Origin: a virus
IMG/VR virus record: IMGVR_UViG_3300042472_000301
Span: 28,901 to 92,900 of that record
DNA: 64,000 nt
Direction: 5' to 3' (one strand)
A program made the position numbers and the translations under genes. This document shows positions 40,000 to 49,787 of this stretch, piece by piece (within the stretch, counting starts at the first letter, position 1; each line of letters opens with the position of its first letter). Below the pieces are notes generated by a model, which saw nothing but the letters and a program-made list of their open reading frames with translations, was not told the DNA's origin and did no database searches.

Positions 40000-42900
40000 A
40001 TGAGCCGTATTAAACGAGCAGTCAAGGGTTTTATCGATCCCATTACCACGAAGGTGGAAGACTGGAAGTGGCGGGCGCTTGCTGACGTCGACAAGGAGCT
40101 CAAGCTCAAGGAAGTACCCGACTACATTCAAGGCGGCTACGGCGGCTTCATGGCCGACCAGCTCAAGCGCGCAGAGGCCGGCGACCTTAACGCCCGCGAC
40201 CTCATCAAGGCGTACACCATTACTCAGTCATCGATCGGGCGCGGTGGCCTGTCGCACGCGACGGCAACCAAGCGCGGCTTGAAGCTGCCCGACACCGGGG
40301 GTGAAGTGCGCCCCGAGGGTGCCTTTGCCGAGTGGCTGGGCTCGCCCTTAGGGCAGCGCTACCTCGACATGGCCGAGCGCGGCGAGCTCGATTCCAAGGC
40401 GCTCAAAGAAATCCAAGCGGCGTTCGCGCCCTTTGGCAAGCAGAACGATCAGGTGGCCAAGATGGAGTGGGCGGCGCAGAACCTGCCCGGCATGGCCACC
40501 GACCTCAATACCCGCGTGACCGGTTCGCTCGGCGACTGGCGCAACTACACCGACGAATTGCGCGGCATCGCGGCCGCCAAGTCTGGCTTCGTTGGCTCGC
40601 TGCTCGGCCGCGGCGACGTGCCCACGCTGGACGCGCGTCAGCTCAACCTGCACGGCACCACGCCCCCAGTCGGGCTGGGCTCGATTCAGAACCGCGGGGG
40701 CGGTACAGGCGGGCGCGAGCTCGTCGATCGCCTGAGCGCACGCCAAGAGGCGCTGGGGCTTAAGCTCGACCCAAGCCTTGACCCGTTCTACCAGCACCTT
40801 GGCCACCACGCCGTCTGGGACAAGATCGGCAACACAGAAACCACACATGCGGACTTGGTGCGAGCGATGCGCGACTACAACAAGGGCGGTGCCGTACACA
40901 TGGCTGGCGGCAGCTTAGTCAAGAAGGCTGCCAAGGCCGCCACCAGCCGCATTGACATGAACTACAAGGACGTGACTCAGCGCACGCCTGAGCTGCAAGA
41001 TGCGGCCAACAAGCTCATCGGTGGCGAGCTCTCGGCGGCCGAGTACGACGCGCTGGTCAACCAATACAAACCCGTCACGCCCTACGCCACGGTGCCCACA
41101 CCCGCCACGCGCGAGGAGGCCACCGGCGCACTCACGGCCGATAAGCGCGAGCGCTACGGCCTGCCATCGCAGACGCTGGAGCAAGGCCACCCGGTCGGAC
41201 TGCGCCTTGACATCCCGTCGTACAGCAACCACGGCGTCTGGGTGCCCACCGTGCACGAGCAGGAACCCGGCTTTGGGGCTGGCAAGAGCATCGGGCACGA
41301 GAGCGTGGCAAGCGTGCTTAACCCGCAGTTTGGCATGTCCGAGAAGGCCGCGCTGGCCATCGCGAGCGGTAAGCCCAAGGGCACGATCGCAACGATCAAG
41401 GGCGACTGGAATAAGCTGAGTGAGCAGGAGGCCGTCGAGCGCGCAAAGGAGTACCTGAAGAGCCCCGAGTGGCGTCAGGTGGGCATGGATCCCGAGCGGC
41501 ACTCGTACTTCTACGACCGCGCGACTATGCAGCCCGTCACGAGCGCCGACGAGGCGCTGCAGATCGGTCCGCTCGTGCTGGTGAAGAACCCCGTGTATGG
41601 CAAGAAGGAGGACTTTAAGTACGCCGCGGGCGGGATGGTTGACTCGGTGCCCGAGGAGGCGATCAAGAACATGGTTAAAGACCCACAGGCAGCACGACTG
41701 CTCGACCTTGATCTCGCCAAGTACGCGCTGATGAACCAGCCGCAGAAGATGGCCGCGGGCGGTATCGCGCGCATGGCCGGCGGTGGTGCGCGCAAAGTAG
41801 CTAGGGACGCCTCAAGTTCAATTTTGAACAAAGGGTTTGAAGCACTGGAAGCGCAAGCAGCGCAAGCAGCCGCAGCCAACACGATTAAAGCCGCCGACCG
41901 GGCAGCAGCCGGGCGCGCAGCGGCAGCACAGATTGAAGCCCAGCCTGAAGTACCAATGTCAGAGGCGCTGGGCAATCTGAACACCGAGGGCAAACGGATA
42001 GTTGGCACCCAAGCCGATCGTACCCGCGTTGGGGGCGGCAACATTGGTGGTGCTCCCTTTTCCGCAATATCGCTGGCCGATCCTAACTACCAAGGTAAGG
42101 TCTGGGGCGTGGGTAGCCAAAGCGCTGCAAGTACGCTCACTAATCAAAACGACCCACGCACAATTTGGACAACACTGCTGGGTTCAAAATTCCAGCTTAA
42201 GACCAATCCGATTGTGTTTGCCAAGCTTGAAAAAGAATTTAGACAAGCAATGAAAGACGGGAAACTAAGCCCCGAGCTCGAAGCCAAGATCAATCACAAC
42301 TTAGCGCTTAACTTTGGCGAGGGCGCTGACATCCGCGATCCGAACATTTGGAAGGCAGCCGACAGCTTTGATCGCCGCGCGGCATTGTCCGATATCATGA
42401 TCGGCGAAGGCATCCCTCCTAGCAAGGGCGGCGTAGCGTTGGGCGGCGCGAAGAGCGGCAAGGGGGTTATTTTTGATCCGCTTAGCATCCTCACTCGTGA
42501 GACGGAGCCCAGCCTTCGCGGCGATGTACCCACCTTTTCGCTCGGCCCGCGTCTGTTCACGATGAGTGGCGAGACGTCGTTTCGCCCTGACTTACATCCC
42601 GGCTTTCCAATGCTGCTTCACGGCGAAGACCTTGGGTTTAACGTGCGTCCGGTGCCCAACGAGATTGCGCTGCCTGATTATCGTACCGAGTTTGCACGAC
42701 GTAATCCTACGCGCGATCCCAGCTACTACGATCTGACCAAAGGCTTTAAGGGTGAAGGCCTGCCCAGCCAGATGATCACTGAAGAGTGGTTGAGTCATTT
42801 GCAAAAGCACGGCCATAAGGACGGCGGCGCGGTGCATATGAAGGACGGCGGCAAGGCCGACGAGGACCTCTTCGCGCTCAAGCCCCAGCCCAAGCCGGCC

Positions 42901-45900
42901 ATCCCGACGGTGCGAGAGCTCGTTGCTGAGATCGGCAAGAACCCTGCGCGCTACGAAGCACCATACCCACCCAAGGATGCTACGCCGCTGAGCTTGCAGG
43001 CATATCACCTGATGCAGGCCGCCAAGACGACGCCCGACGCTAATCGCTACCTCGAGTCGTTGAACCCGTACTTTGATTCGCAACTTCGCTTTGACATCGG
43101 AGCGGGCAGCGACGCAGGCTACGTGAAGTTCAAGGAGCCGAACATCGCGGTGATGCAGAAACTCGAGGACGTGAAGAACACGATCCCGCATGAGCTCACG
43201 CACACGCTGCAGCTCGGCAAGGGCGCGAACGTTAACCTTGAGCGCGACCGCCAAGTCATGCAGCGTGCGCAAGGGTTGCCCGCTGCAACGCAACAAAGCG
43301 TGCTGCCTTCAACAAATCGTTTTGAGAACATGAAGGAAGTCTGGGCGAACATCAACGCTCGGGCGCATGAGGTTAACGCAGCGGGCGGTGACTTCATCAA
43401 CACACCCGAGGGCAGGGCGCTCTTCCCCACACCTGAGGCGCAGCGCGAGTACTACACGAAGTCGATGCCGGGCGTGAACAGCATGACTCCTAGCACTGGC
43501 ACATTTGTGCCGAATCGCCGATATGGTGAAGGCGGTGGTGTATTTAACCCACAGGGGTCTGACTACGACTACCAGACGGCTCGCGCTTACGGCATGGGAC
43601 AAGGGGACAACGGTCATTGGGGCTCGGTCGCACCCGCGTCAGAAAGCGAGCGCAAGCTGCACGGCTTGCCCGAGGACAGCTACCTCATGCTCAAGGGCGC
43701 AGAGCACCCAACGTGGAGTAAGGCTGTTGAGGCAGAAGAGTCTCGCGGCTCAAAAATCGTCAAGTACGGCGATCGCTACTACTCTGTGCCCAAGAAGGCC
43801 AACGGCGGTCAAGTGCAGCGTTTTGATGACGGCGGCGAAGTCAGCCAGTCAGAGCTTGATCGCATGCGCTTCGAGATTGCACAACAACAGAACCCTAGCA
43901 GCCCTGTCATGCAGGCGACGCCACGCAGCCCGATACAGGACGCCATCGGCACGTTCGGTGGCTACATGGATCGTGCCGGCAAGTTCGTGAGCGAGGCGAT
44001 TGCGCCGACCGCCGAGAAGCACCCGGTCAAGCATTTCCTCGCGGATCTGATTCTGGCTTCGTCGCTCAAGAGCGCCGGCACCGCGCTGCAGGACTACACG
44101 GGCACCGCACGCGAGGCAGACGAGGACAACCCCGTGCGTGGCCTCATCGACAAGGACTGGCGCAAGCTCAGCACAGGCACCGAGCCGCTGCTCGACCCGC
44201 GGGCGCTGGACATCGCGGGCTTTGCAACACCAGTCGTCAGGGGTGCAACGAAGCTTGCCCGAGTGGGTGCGAAAGCCGTTGCCCCGTTTGCAACGAGGGT
44301 CGACGACATGGTGCGTGAACTCAGCGCGTCAGGCGCGATCCCGCAGCCGGGTCTATCTATCAAGGATGTCACCCCCAAGGTGCTCGCCCCCGCCAACGCG
44401 CAGGGGTTCTACTCGCCGACCGAGGCGGCGGCATTGAACCTGCAGCGCCAGTCTGGCAGCGGGCAGGCGTTGCTAAATGACATATTAAAGGGCGAGAACG
44501 TGCGCGCGGAGGAGGTCAGCGGGATGGGGCTCGATACGTTCTTGAAGGACAAGCCCAACGCTACGGCCGCCGAGGTGCAGGACTACATCGCCAAGAATAA
44601 ACTACAACTGGGCGACAGGACCTACAAAAAAGAAAACGTGACGTGGGGCAAGAATGAAAACGGCGAGATAGTCACTGAGAACTTGCCGAACCCGTACACG
44701 ATTTCAAGCGAGTACGGTAAGACGTACATCACCAATTCCAAAAACAATACGTTAGGCATAACGTTTAAAAACGAGGCAGAAGCTAAGAAGTACATCGAGG
44801 ACTTGGTCGTCGATGACGCCCTGCTGCCCAACGACCTGAAGTGGGCGCAGTGGTCACTACCCGGTGGCGAGAACCACCGCGAAGTCACCCTGAACCTGCC
44901 AAGCGGCAAGCGCGAGGACATGGTCTACAAGGAGCAGAGCCTTGAAGCGCTCAAAAGAGGGGCGCTAGATTACGCGGCAATGGGCGACCTCAGCAGCGCC
45001 AAGCAGCTCTCAACAAGAGCCGAGAAGCTCGAGCGCGAGATCGAGCAGTTAAAGCGTCAACCACAGAACCGCACGCCCGAGTTTCCCAAGCAAGCCGAGA
45101 TTGATGACTTAGACGCGCGCATGGCGCAGCTAAAGGCCGAGGGTAATCGTGAAGAATTTGGCAAGCTACAGAGTGAAAGAACCGAGCTGCGTGCTGAGCG
45201 CAGTGCGTACTTAGCGCGCGAAGAAGCGCGGCTTCAAAAGGAAGCATACGCAAATCAATTCCGCGAATCGCACTGGGAGGACCCCAACGTGCTTGCCCAC
45301 CTGCGCATGAGCGACCGCGTGACCGACGGCAAGAAGACGCTGCTGGTCGACGAGTTGCAGTCCGACTGGCACCAGAAGGGGCGTGAGCGCGGCTACAGGG
45401 GCGATGAGATTGACACCAAGGGCTGGACGGTCGAGAGCCTCTACGTCACCAAGCCGGAGGAGGTCGCCGTATATGACGCCCGGGGTAAGGAAATCTGGGC
45501 GGGTAAGTCAAAAGGTGACGAGGCACAGACCATAGCAAAGGTCGTGGAGGAGTTAAAGAAGAAGCAGGTACCACAGGCACCCTACAAGGACGACTACTAC
45601 CAGCTCGCGTTACGCCGTGCTATTAAAGACGCGATTGACGGCGGCTACGACCGCGTGGCGCTGCCCACGGGTTCGCGTGTGGCCGAGCGGTTTGGCACGG
45701 GTAGTCGCATCGATCGTCTTGACTACAACAAAAACTCCGACGGCACCTACGGCATGTCGGCCATCAAAAACGGCCGCGAAGTCGCCGCAAGGGAGTACCT
45801 TAGCGAGGACGAGTTCTTCGGTCTTATTGGCAAAGATATTGCAAAAAAAGTTGTTGACGAGGAGGGTGGTGTATCTAAAGAGGTTAAGGGTCGTTGGGGA

Positions 45901-46212
45901 CCTGATGACGACTACTTTGAAAATTTCAAATCGCTTACAGGCCTTGACCATGTTATTGGCGGCAAGGGCATGAAGAAGTACTACGACGAGATTTACCCCG
46001 GCTACCTCAAGAAGTTTGGCAAGAAGTACGGCGCAAATGTTGGCAACACAACCGTTGACGCTGACGGCGTGGCCGAGCCTTTGTTCTACATGGACATCAC
46101 TCCTGCGATGCGCAAGGAGTTCAGCACTGGCATTCACATGAAGCGTGGCGGCAAGGTGTCGTTCGCCTCAAATGTTGACGCGATGCGTTACGAATTAAAT
46201 AAAAGGCAATAA
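40000..46212 (+). CDS. Giant polyvalent protein with a metallopeptidase-like motif
   Basis: 2,070 residues between terminase and portal. Several segments typical of phage polyvalent proteins are visible. About 395-480 carries VGLRLDIPSYSNHGVWVPTV and SGKPKGTIATIKGDW. Around 1064 lies NTIPHELTHTLQ, an H-E-x-x-H zincin-like motif. About 1225-1265 carries LMLKGAEHPTWSKAVEAEES. About 1778-1905 carries TLLVDELQSDWHQKGRERGY and YYQLALRRAIKDAIDGGYDR. Ala/Gly linkers contain recurrent GG-V motifs (YNKGGAVHMAGG at about 295, AAGGIARMAGGG, KDGGAVHMKDGG). In other phages such proteins are packaged and injected to protect DNA or attack the host. No signal peptide is visible. Confidence 0.75.
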   Translation: MSRIKRAVKGFIDPITTKVEDWKWRALADVDKELKLKEVPDYIQGGYGGFMADQLKRAEAGDLNARDLIKAYTITQSSIGRGGLSHATATKRGLKLPDTGGEVRPEGAFAEWLGSPLGQRYLDMAERGELDSKALKEIQAAFAPFGKQNDQVAKMEWAAQNLPGMATDLNTRVTGSLGDWRNYTDELRGIAAAKSGFVGSLLGRGDVPTLDARQLNLHGTTPPVGLGSIQNRGGGTGGRELVDRLSARQEALGLKLDPSLDPFYQHLGHHAVWDKIGNTETTHADLVRAMRDYNKGGAVHMAGGSLVKKAAKAATSRIDMNYKDVTQRTPELQDAANKLIGGELSAAEYDALVNQYKPVTPYATVPTPATREEATGALTADKRERYGLPSQTLEQGHPVGLRLDIPSYSNHGVWVPTVHEQEPGFGAGKSIGHESVASVLNPQFGMSEKAALAIASGKPKGTIATIKGDWNKLSEQEAVERAKEYLKSPEWRQVGMDPERHSYFYDRATMQPVTSADEALQIGPLVLVKNPVYGKKEDFKYAAGGMVDSVPEEAIKNMVKDPQAARLLDLDLAKYALMNQPQKMAAGGIARMAGGGARKVARDASSSILNKGFEALEAQAAQAAAANTIKAADRAAAGRAAAAQIEAQPEVPMSEALGNLNTEGKRIVGTQADRTRVGGGNIGGAPFSAISLADPNYQGKVWGVGSQSAASTLTNQNDPRTIWTTLLGSKFQLKTNPIVFAKLEKEFRQAMKDGKLSPELEAKINHNLALNFGEGADIRDPNIWKAADSFDRRAALSDIMIGEGIPPSKGGVALGGAKSGKGVIFDPLSILTRETEPSLRGDVPTFSLGPRLFTMSGETSFRPDLHPGFPMLLHGEDLGFNVRPVPNEIALPDYRTEFARRNPTRDPSYYDLTKGFKGEGLPSQMITEEWLSHLQKHGHKDGGAVHMKDGGKADEDLFALKPQPKPAIPTVRELVAEIGKNPARYEAPYPPKDATPLSLQAYHLMQAAKTTPDANRYLESLNPYFDSQLRFDIGAGSDAGYVKFKEPNIAVMQKLEDVKNTIPHELTHTLQLGKGANVNLERDRQVMQRAQGLPAATQQSVLPSTNRFENMKEVWANINARAHEVNAAGGDFINTPEGRALFPTPEAQREYYTKSMPGVNSMTPSTGTFVPNRRYGEGGGVFNPQGSDYDYQTARAYGMGQGDNGHWGSVAPASESERKLHGLPEDSYLMLKGAEHPTWSKAVEAEESRGSKIVKYGDRYYSVPKKANGGQVQRFDDGGEVSQSELDRMRFEIAQQQNPSSPVMQATPRSPIQDAIGTFGGYMDRAGKFVSEAIAPTAEKHPVKHFLADLILASSLKSAGTALQDYTGTAREADEDNPVRGLIDKDWRKLSTGTEPLLDPRALDIAGFATPVVRGATKLARVGAKAVAPFATRVDDMVRELSASGAIPQPGLSIKDVTPKVLAPANAQGFYSPTEAAALNLQRQSGSGQALLNDILKGENVRAEEVSGMGLDTFLKDKPNATAAEVQDYIAKNKLQLGDRTYKKENVTWGKNENGEIVTENLPNPYTISSEYGKTYITNSKNNTLGITFKNEAEAKKYIEDLVVDDALLPNDLKWAQWSLPGGENHREVTLNLPSGKREDMVYKEQSLEALKRGALDYAAMGDLSSAKQLSTRAEKLEREIEQLKRQPQNRTPEFPKQAEIDDLDARMAQLKAEGNREEFGKLQSERTELRAERSAYLAREEARLQKEAYANQFRESHWEDPNVLAHLRMSDRVTDGKKTLLVDELQSDWHQKGRERGYRGDEIDTKGWTVESLYVTKPEEVAVYDARGKEIWAGKSKGDEAQTIAKVVEELKKKQVPQAPYKDDYYQLALRRAIKDAIDGGYDRVALPTGSRVAERFGTGSRIDRLDYNKNSDGTYGMSAIKNGREVAAREYLSEDEFFGLIGKDIAKKVVDEEGGVSKEVKGRWGPDDDYFENFKSLTGLDHVIGGKGMKKYYDEIYPGYLKKFGKKYGANVGNTTVDADGVAEPLFYMDITPAMRKEFSTGIHMKRGGKVSFASNVDAMRYELNKRQ

Positions 46213-46214
46213 CT

Positions 46215-48767
46215 ATGGCTACTGAAATGCCAATCCCGCAAGACTACGGCCGCTTCATCCCGCCCGCGGCGCAGGGTGACAACGAGTTTGCAAGCAGCGA
46301 GTTCGGTGACACCGCGGAGGTCGATCTGTTTGATCAACCCGACGTCGAGGAGCAGGACGACGGCTCAGCGATTGTGCGTCTAGATGATGACACGCTGGGG
46401 CCAGAAGACTCACCGGACTTCTACGAGAACTTAGCCGAAAGCATCCGTGCGTATGACTTATCGGGCATTGCGTCTAAGTACATCGAGCTCGTTGAGAAGG
46501 ACAAGGACGCCCGCGAGGGACGTGATAAACAGTACGAAGAGGGCCTGCGTCGCACGGGACTTGGGCAAGACGCCCCCGGTGGTGCGTCGTTTATGGGGGC
46601 GAGTAAGGTCGTGCATCCGATCATGGCCGAGGGCTGCGTGGACTTTGCGGCGCGAGCCATCAAGGAGCTCTTCCCACCAGACGGGCCAGTGCGCTCAAAG
46701 ATTCTGGGCGAGGTGACTGAGCAGAAGACGATGATCGCCGAGCGCAAGCGCGATTACATGAACTACCAGTTGACCGAGAAGATCGAGGAGTACCGTGACG
46801 AGGAAGAGCAGCTCTTAACCCAGTTACCGCTCGGTGGCTCGCAGTACATGAAGATCTGGTACGACGAGAGCAAGCGTCGTCCGTGCGCCGAGTTCCTGCC
46901 GATCGATAACGTGTACTTGCCCTTTGCCGCGGCGAACTTTTACACCGCGAGCCGTGTGACCGAGGTCAACGACATCACGCAGGACGACTTTGAGGCTCGC
47001 GTCTCATCAGGTCTGTACATCGATCTAGATATCTACCGTGCGAGCCAAGAGCCTGAGGAGAGTAAGCCTGAGAAGGCGAACAACAAGATTGAGGGTCGCA
47101 AGTCAGAGTCTGACAACATCGACGGCGTGCGGCGCGTGTTCCACATCTACACTTGGATGGAGCTCGAGGACGATCAGAAGTCCAAGGGCGAGCGTGCGCC
47201 CTACATCCTGATGATCGATGACCTGTCATCCGAGGTTGTGGGGCTGTACCGCAACTGGGAAGACGGCGACGAGCTCATGACTAAGCTCGACTGGATCGTT
47301 GAGTTTAAGTTCATCCCTTGGCGAGGTGCGTATGCAGTGGGTTTGCCCCATCTTATTGGCGGTCTGTCTGCTGCTCTTACTGGCGCTCTGCGGGCTCTGC
47401 TTGATTCTGCTCATATAAACAACGCCCCCACGATGCTTAAGCTCAAGGGCGGCAAGGTCTCAGGGCAGAGCATTGTTGTTGAGCCCACGCAGGTCACGGA
47501 GATCGAGGGTGCGCCGGGCGTGGACGACGTGAGAAAGATCGCGATGCCGATGCCGTTTAACCAACCCTCTGCGGTGTTGTTTCAGCTCTTAGGCTGGCTC
47601 ACATCGGCGGCTAAGGGTGTGGTCACCACGGCCGAAGAAAAGATCGCTAACGTCACCTCTAACGCCCCCGTAGGCACCACGCAGGCGCTGATCGAGCAGG
47701 GTGCTGCGGTGTTCTCATCCATCCACGCGCGGCTGCACACAAGCCAAGCACGGGTGCTCAAGATCATCGGGCGCTTGAACCGCTGGTACTTGGATGACAA
47801 CCCTGACGAGATGAGCCAAGAGTTAGGCGTCACCTCAAAGGACTTTGAGAAGAACTCTGACGTTGTACCAGTGTCTGATCCCCACATCTTTGCGGAGTCA
47901 CAACGCTATGCACAAGTACAGGCTCTCGCCGCACGCGCGCAGGCGAATCCAGACTTATACAATCGACTGGCTGTTGAAAAGCGAATTCTTAAGCAGATCA
48001 AGCTTCCTGATATCAATGAAGTGCTACCTGATCCGCAAGACGTTAAGGAAATGAACCCCGCGCTTGAGAACGTCGCCATGACGCTTGGTAAGCCCGTGGG
48101 CGCGTTTCCCAACCAAGAGCACTTAGCGCACATGCAAGTTCACTTGGACTACGCCAAGGACCCTATGTACGGCGCAAGTCCTATCATGGCCCCGGTGTTT
48201 ATCCCCGCGATGCTTGAGCACTTAAAGCAGCACTTGACGCTCTGGTACCTGAACTCGATGGACCGGTACGCATCCAATGCGCTAGGCGAGCAGTTTGACA
48301 TCCTGAAGGTGCAACCCATCATTCAGGAGGCGCAGAAATTGCTTGCAGCGAGCTCGCAGCACGTGCACCAAGACACGCAGCAGCAGTTTGCGGGTGTGGT
48401 GCCGATCATGCAGCAGATGATCCAGACCATCCAGCAACTCAAAGCGCAGCAACAGCCTACTGATCCGTCAGTGCAGGCGCTTGTTCAGACCCAGATGGCC
48501 GAGACTAACCGTAAGGCGGCCGATGATCAGGCTCGTTTACAGCTTGATGGCGCAAAGCTCGCGGCAGATACGAAGGCCAAGCAGGAGAAGAACGTTGCCG
48601 ACCAGCAGATTAAGGCGGCAGAGCTCACGCACGACATCAACTTACTCACGCTTGAGCAGCAGCACGAAGCACAGCGTCAACAACTCGCAGCACAACAGCA
48701 ACAACAATTAGCAGCACAACAAGCAGCACAACAATCCCAACCTGAAGCACCACCCCAAGGAGTTTAA
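46215..48767 (+). CDS. Portal protein
   Basis: An 850-residue protein. Characteristic segments are KYIELVEKDKDAREGRDKQY, GASKVVHPIMAEGCVDFAAR, AIKELFPPDGPVRSKILG, RDYMNYQLTEKIEEYRDEE and TQLPLGGSQYMKIWYDESKR. These are followed by RRVFHIYTWMEL and, later, GLPHLIGGLSAALTGALRAL. This is the large portal type of SU10/phiEco32-like podoviruses. The C-terminal 150 residues are a Gln/Ala-rich coiled coil ending in a Gln run, comparable to the barrel of P22 portal. It forms the dodecameric DNA channel. Directly downstream of the polyvalent gene. Confidence 0.92.
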   Translation: MATEMPIPQDYGRFIPPAAQGDNEFASSEFGDTAEVDLFDQPDVEEQDDGSAIVRLDDDTLGPEDSPDFYENLAESIRAYDLSGIASKYIELVEKDKDAREGRDKQYEEGLRRTGLGQDAPGGASFMGASKVVHPIMAEGCVDFAARAIKELFPPDGPVRSKILGEVTEQKTMIAERKRDYMNYQLTEKIEEYRDEEEQLLTQLPLGGSQYMKIWYDESKRRPCAEFLPIDNVYLPFAAANFYTASRVTEVNDITQDDFEARVSSGLYIDLDIYRASQEPEESKPEKANNKIEGRKSESDNIDGVRRVFHIYTWMELEDDQKSKGERAPYILMIDDLSSEVVGLYRNWEDGDELMTKLDWIVEFKFIPWRGAYAVGLPHLIGGLSAALTGALRALLDSAHINNAPTMLKLKGGKVSGQSIVVEPTQVTEIEGAPGVDDVRKIAMPMPFNQPSAVLFQLLGWLTSAAKGVVTTAEEKIANVTSNAPVGTTQALIEQGAAVFSSIHARLHTSQARVLKIIGRLNRWYLDDNPDEMSQELGVTSKDFEKNSDVVPVSDPHIFAESQRYAQVQALAARAQANPDLYNRLAVEKRILKQIKLPDINEVLPDPQDVKEMNPALENVAMTLGKPVGAFPNQEHLAHMQVHLDYAKDPMYGASPIMAPVFIPAMLEHLKQHLTLWYLNSMDRYASNALGEQFDILKVQPIIQEAQKLLAASSQHVHQDTQQQFAGVVPIMQQMIQTIQQLKAQQQPTDPSVQALVQTQMAETNRKAADDQARLQLDGAKLAADTKAKQEKNVADQQIKAAELTHDINLLTLEQQHEAQRQQLAAQQQQQLAAQQAAQQSQPEAPPQGV

Positions 48768-48769
48768 TC

Positions 48770-49051
48770 ATGTCAGACGCAATTTCACAACACAAACGCA
48801 TGGCAATGGGCGAGTCTGTGCCTATGGCTAAGGGCAAGTCAGTCATTCAAAAGTACGCCAAGGGCGGCGCAGTCATGGCAGAGGGCGGCGCAGCTAATCT
48901 GCCAGCAAGAGGCGGCGTTCTAGAGCCAATGAAATCAACGGGCGCAAAGATTGCCAGCCTTAAAAAAGGCGGCGCAGTGCCTAAGAAGGGCATGGGCTTG
49001 ACGATCGCCATTGGCATCCCAGTGCGCAAAGCGGCCGGCCGTGGTCGTTAA
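48770..49051 (+). CDS. Small basic protein with GG-V repeats
   Basis: A 93-residue, Lys/Gly/Ala-rich protein. VIQKYAKGGAVMAEGGAAN, ARGGVLEPMKSTG and KKGGAVPKKGMGLT repeat the unit K-x-[YF]-A-x-G-G-x-V or simply GGAV/GGVL. The same unit recurs in the polyvalent protein, the 184-residue protein at 54016 and the scaffold. It lies between portal and co-chaperonin. It may be a virion-lumen or DNA-compacting protein, but no family function is known. Confidence 0.7.
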   Translation: MSDAISQHKRMAMGESVPMAKGKSVIQKYAKGGAVMAEGGAANLPARGGVLEPMKSTGAKIASLKKGGAVPKKGMGLTIAIGIPVRKAAGRGR

Positions 49052-49232
49052 CCCAGTCAGCGACCTGATCGGCAAGATAAAGGAGCGGCGCTTAGAGTTG
49101 GCGCTGTCGCTTGCTGACGGCTACGCGATAAATATTGAGTCCTATCATCGGCTTGTCGGAACGTATCAGGGCTTAGGTGAAGCTCTAGACATACTTGACG
49201 AGATTTTGACAGAGAAAGACGAAGATTTGTAA
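49041..49232 (+). CDS. Small acidic helical protein
   Basis: A 63-residue protein from GTG 49041, overlapping the previous gene by 11 bases. An in-frame ATG at 49011 is possible but would lie deeper in that gene. LIGKIKERRLELALSLADGY, HRLVGTYQGLGEALDILDEIL. A helical hairpin of this kind follows the portal gene in several podoviruses. Its role is unknown. Confidence 0.6.
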   Translation: MVVNPVSDLIGKIKERRLELALSLADGYAINIESYHRLVGTYQGLGEALDILDEILTEKDEDL

Positions 49233-49376
49233 CGCCTTTAGCAAGCGGGGTCGGGCTTTTGATAAGGGTCACCGACCTAACCACTCGGCTTTAGAGTTGA
49301 CGCCTCGGAAAGACGAGGATAACCGCGCCGAATGGCGCTTTTAACCAAGTGCCGAATGGCGCTTTAAGGAGTAGGT
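49233..49376 (+). promoter_or_regulatory. Intergenic region with hairpins and a possible promoter before the co-chaperonin gene
   Basis: GCGCC-GAAT-GGCGC followed by TTTT (49325-49342) is a terminator-like hairpin. The sequence GCCGAATGGCGCTTT is repeated at 49351-49365, where it merges into the AAGGAG ribosome site of the next gene. Upstream, TTGACG (about 49297) and TAACCG 17 bases later could form a weak promoter whose spacer contains the hairpin CCTCG-GAAAGA-CGAGG. Also GGTCGG...CCGACC (about 49248-49276). Transcription is probably adjusted here between portal and scaffold/capsid genes. Confidence 0.45.
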
Positions 49377-49787
49377 ATGAAGGACTTTGAGACCCTCGAC
49401 GAGGCGTTCCCGCAGTGTGTGCACGGCATTACCCCACTGGGCGCTCGAGTGTTGTTACAGCTCAAAAGCGTCAAAAAAGCGAGTAAAGGCGGCATCATTC
49501 TAGTAGAAGAAACACGCGAAACTGAGCGTGCGCAGTCAATGATCGGCAAGGTCTTAGCACTTGGCCCGATCGCATTCAAAAACCGTGACACTTTATCCGA
49601 ATGGGGCGAAGGCATCTGGTGCCAAGTCGGTGATTACGTGCGCGTGCCTCGCTGGTCAGGCGATCGGTTCACGGTTCCCAACCCAAACAACGCAGAAGAC
49701 CAAGTTTCGCTGCAAATCCTGAACGATTTTGAGTTATGGGCAAAGGTTGACCCTGACCAAGTCTTAACCATGAGGCAATTCGTATGA
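49377..49787 (+). CDS. GroES-like co-chaperonin
   Basis: A 136-residue protein. GITPLGARVLLQLKSVKKAS, GGIILVEETRETERAQSMIG, KVLALGPIAFKNRDTLSEWG and WCQVGDYVRVPRWSGDRFTV follow the Cpn10 beta-barrel pattern (P-L-x-D/A-R-V-L...KGGI-x-L...GxVxxxGP...VGDxVxxP). The mobile loop region between KKASKGG and ETER is present. Phage co-chaperonins (T4 gp31 and GroES homologues in several podoviruses) pair with host GroEL to fold capsid protein. Directly ahead of scaffold and capsid genes, that is the likely role. Confidence 0.85.
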   Translation: MKDFETLDEAFPQCVHGITPLGARVLLQLKSVKKASKGGIILVEETRETERAQSMIGKVLALGPIAFKNRDTLSEWGEGIWCQVGDYVRVPRWSGDRFTVPNPNNAEDQVSLQILNDFELWAKVDPDQVLTMRQFV

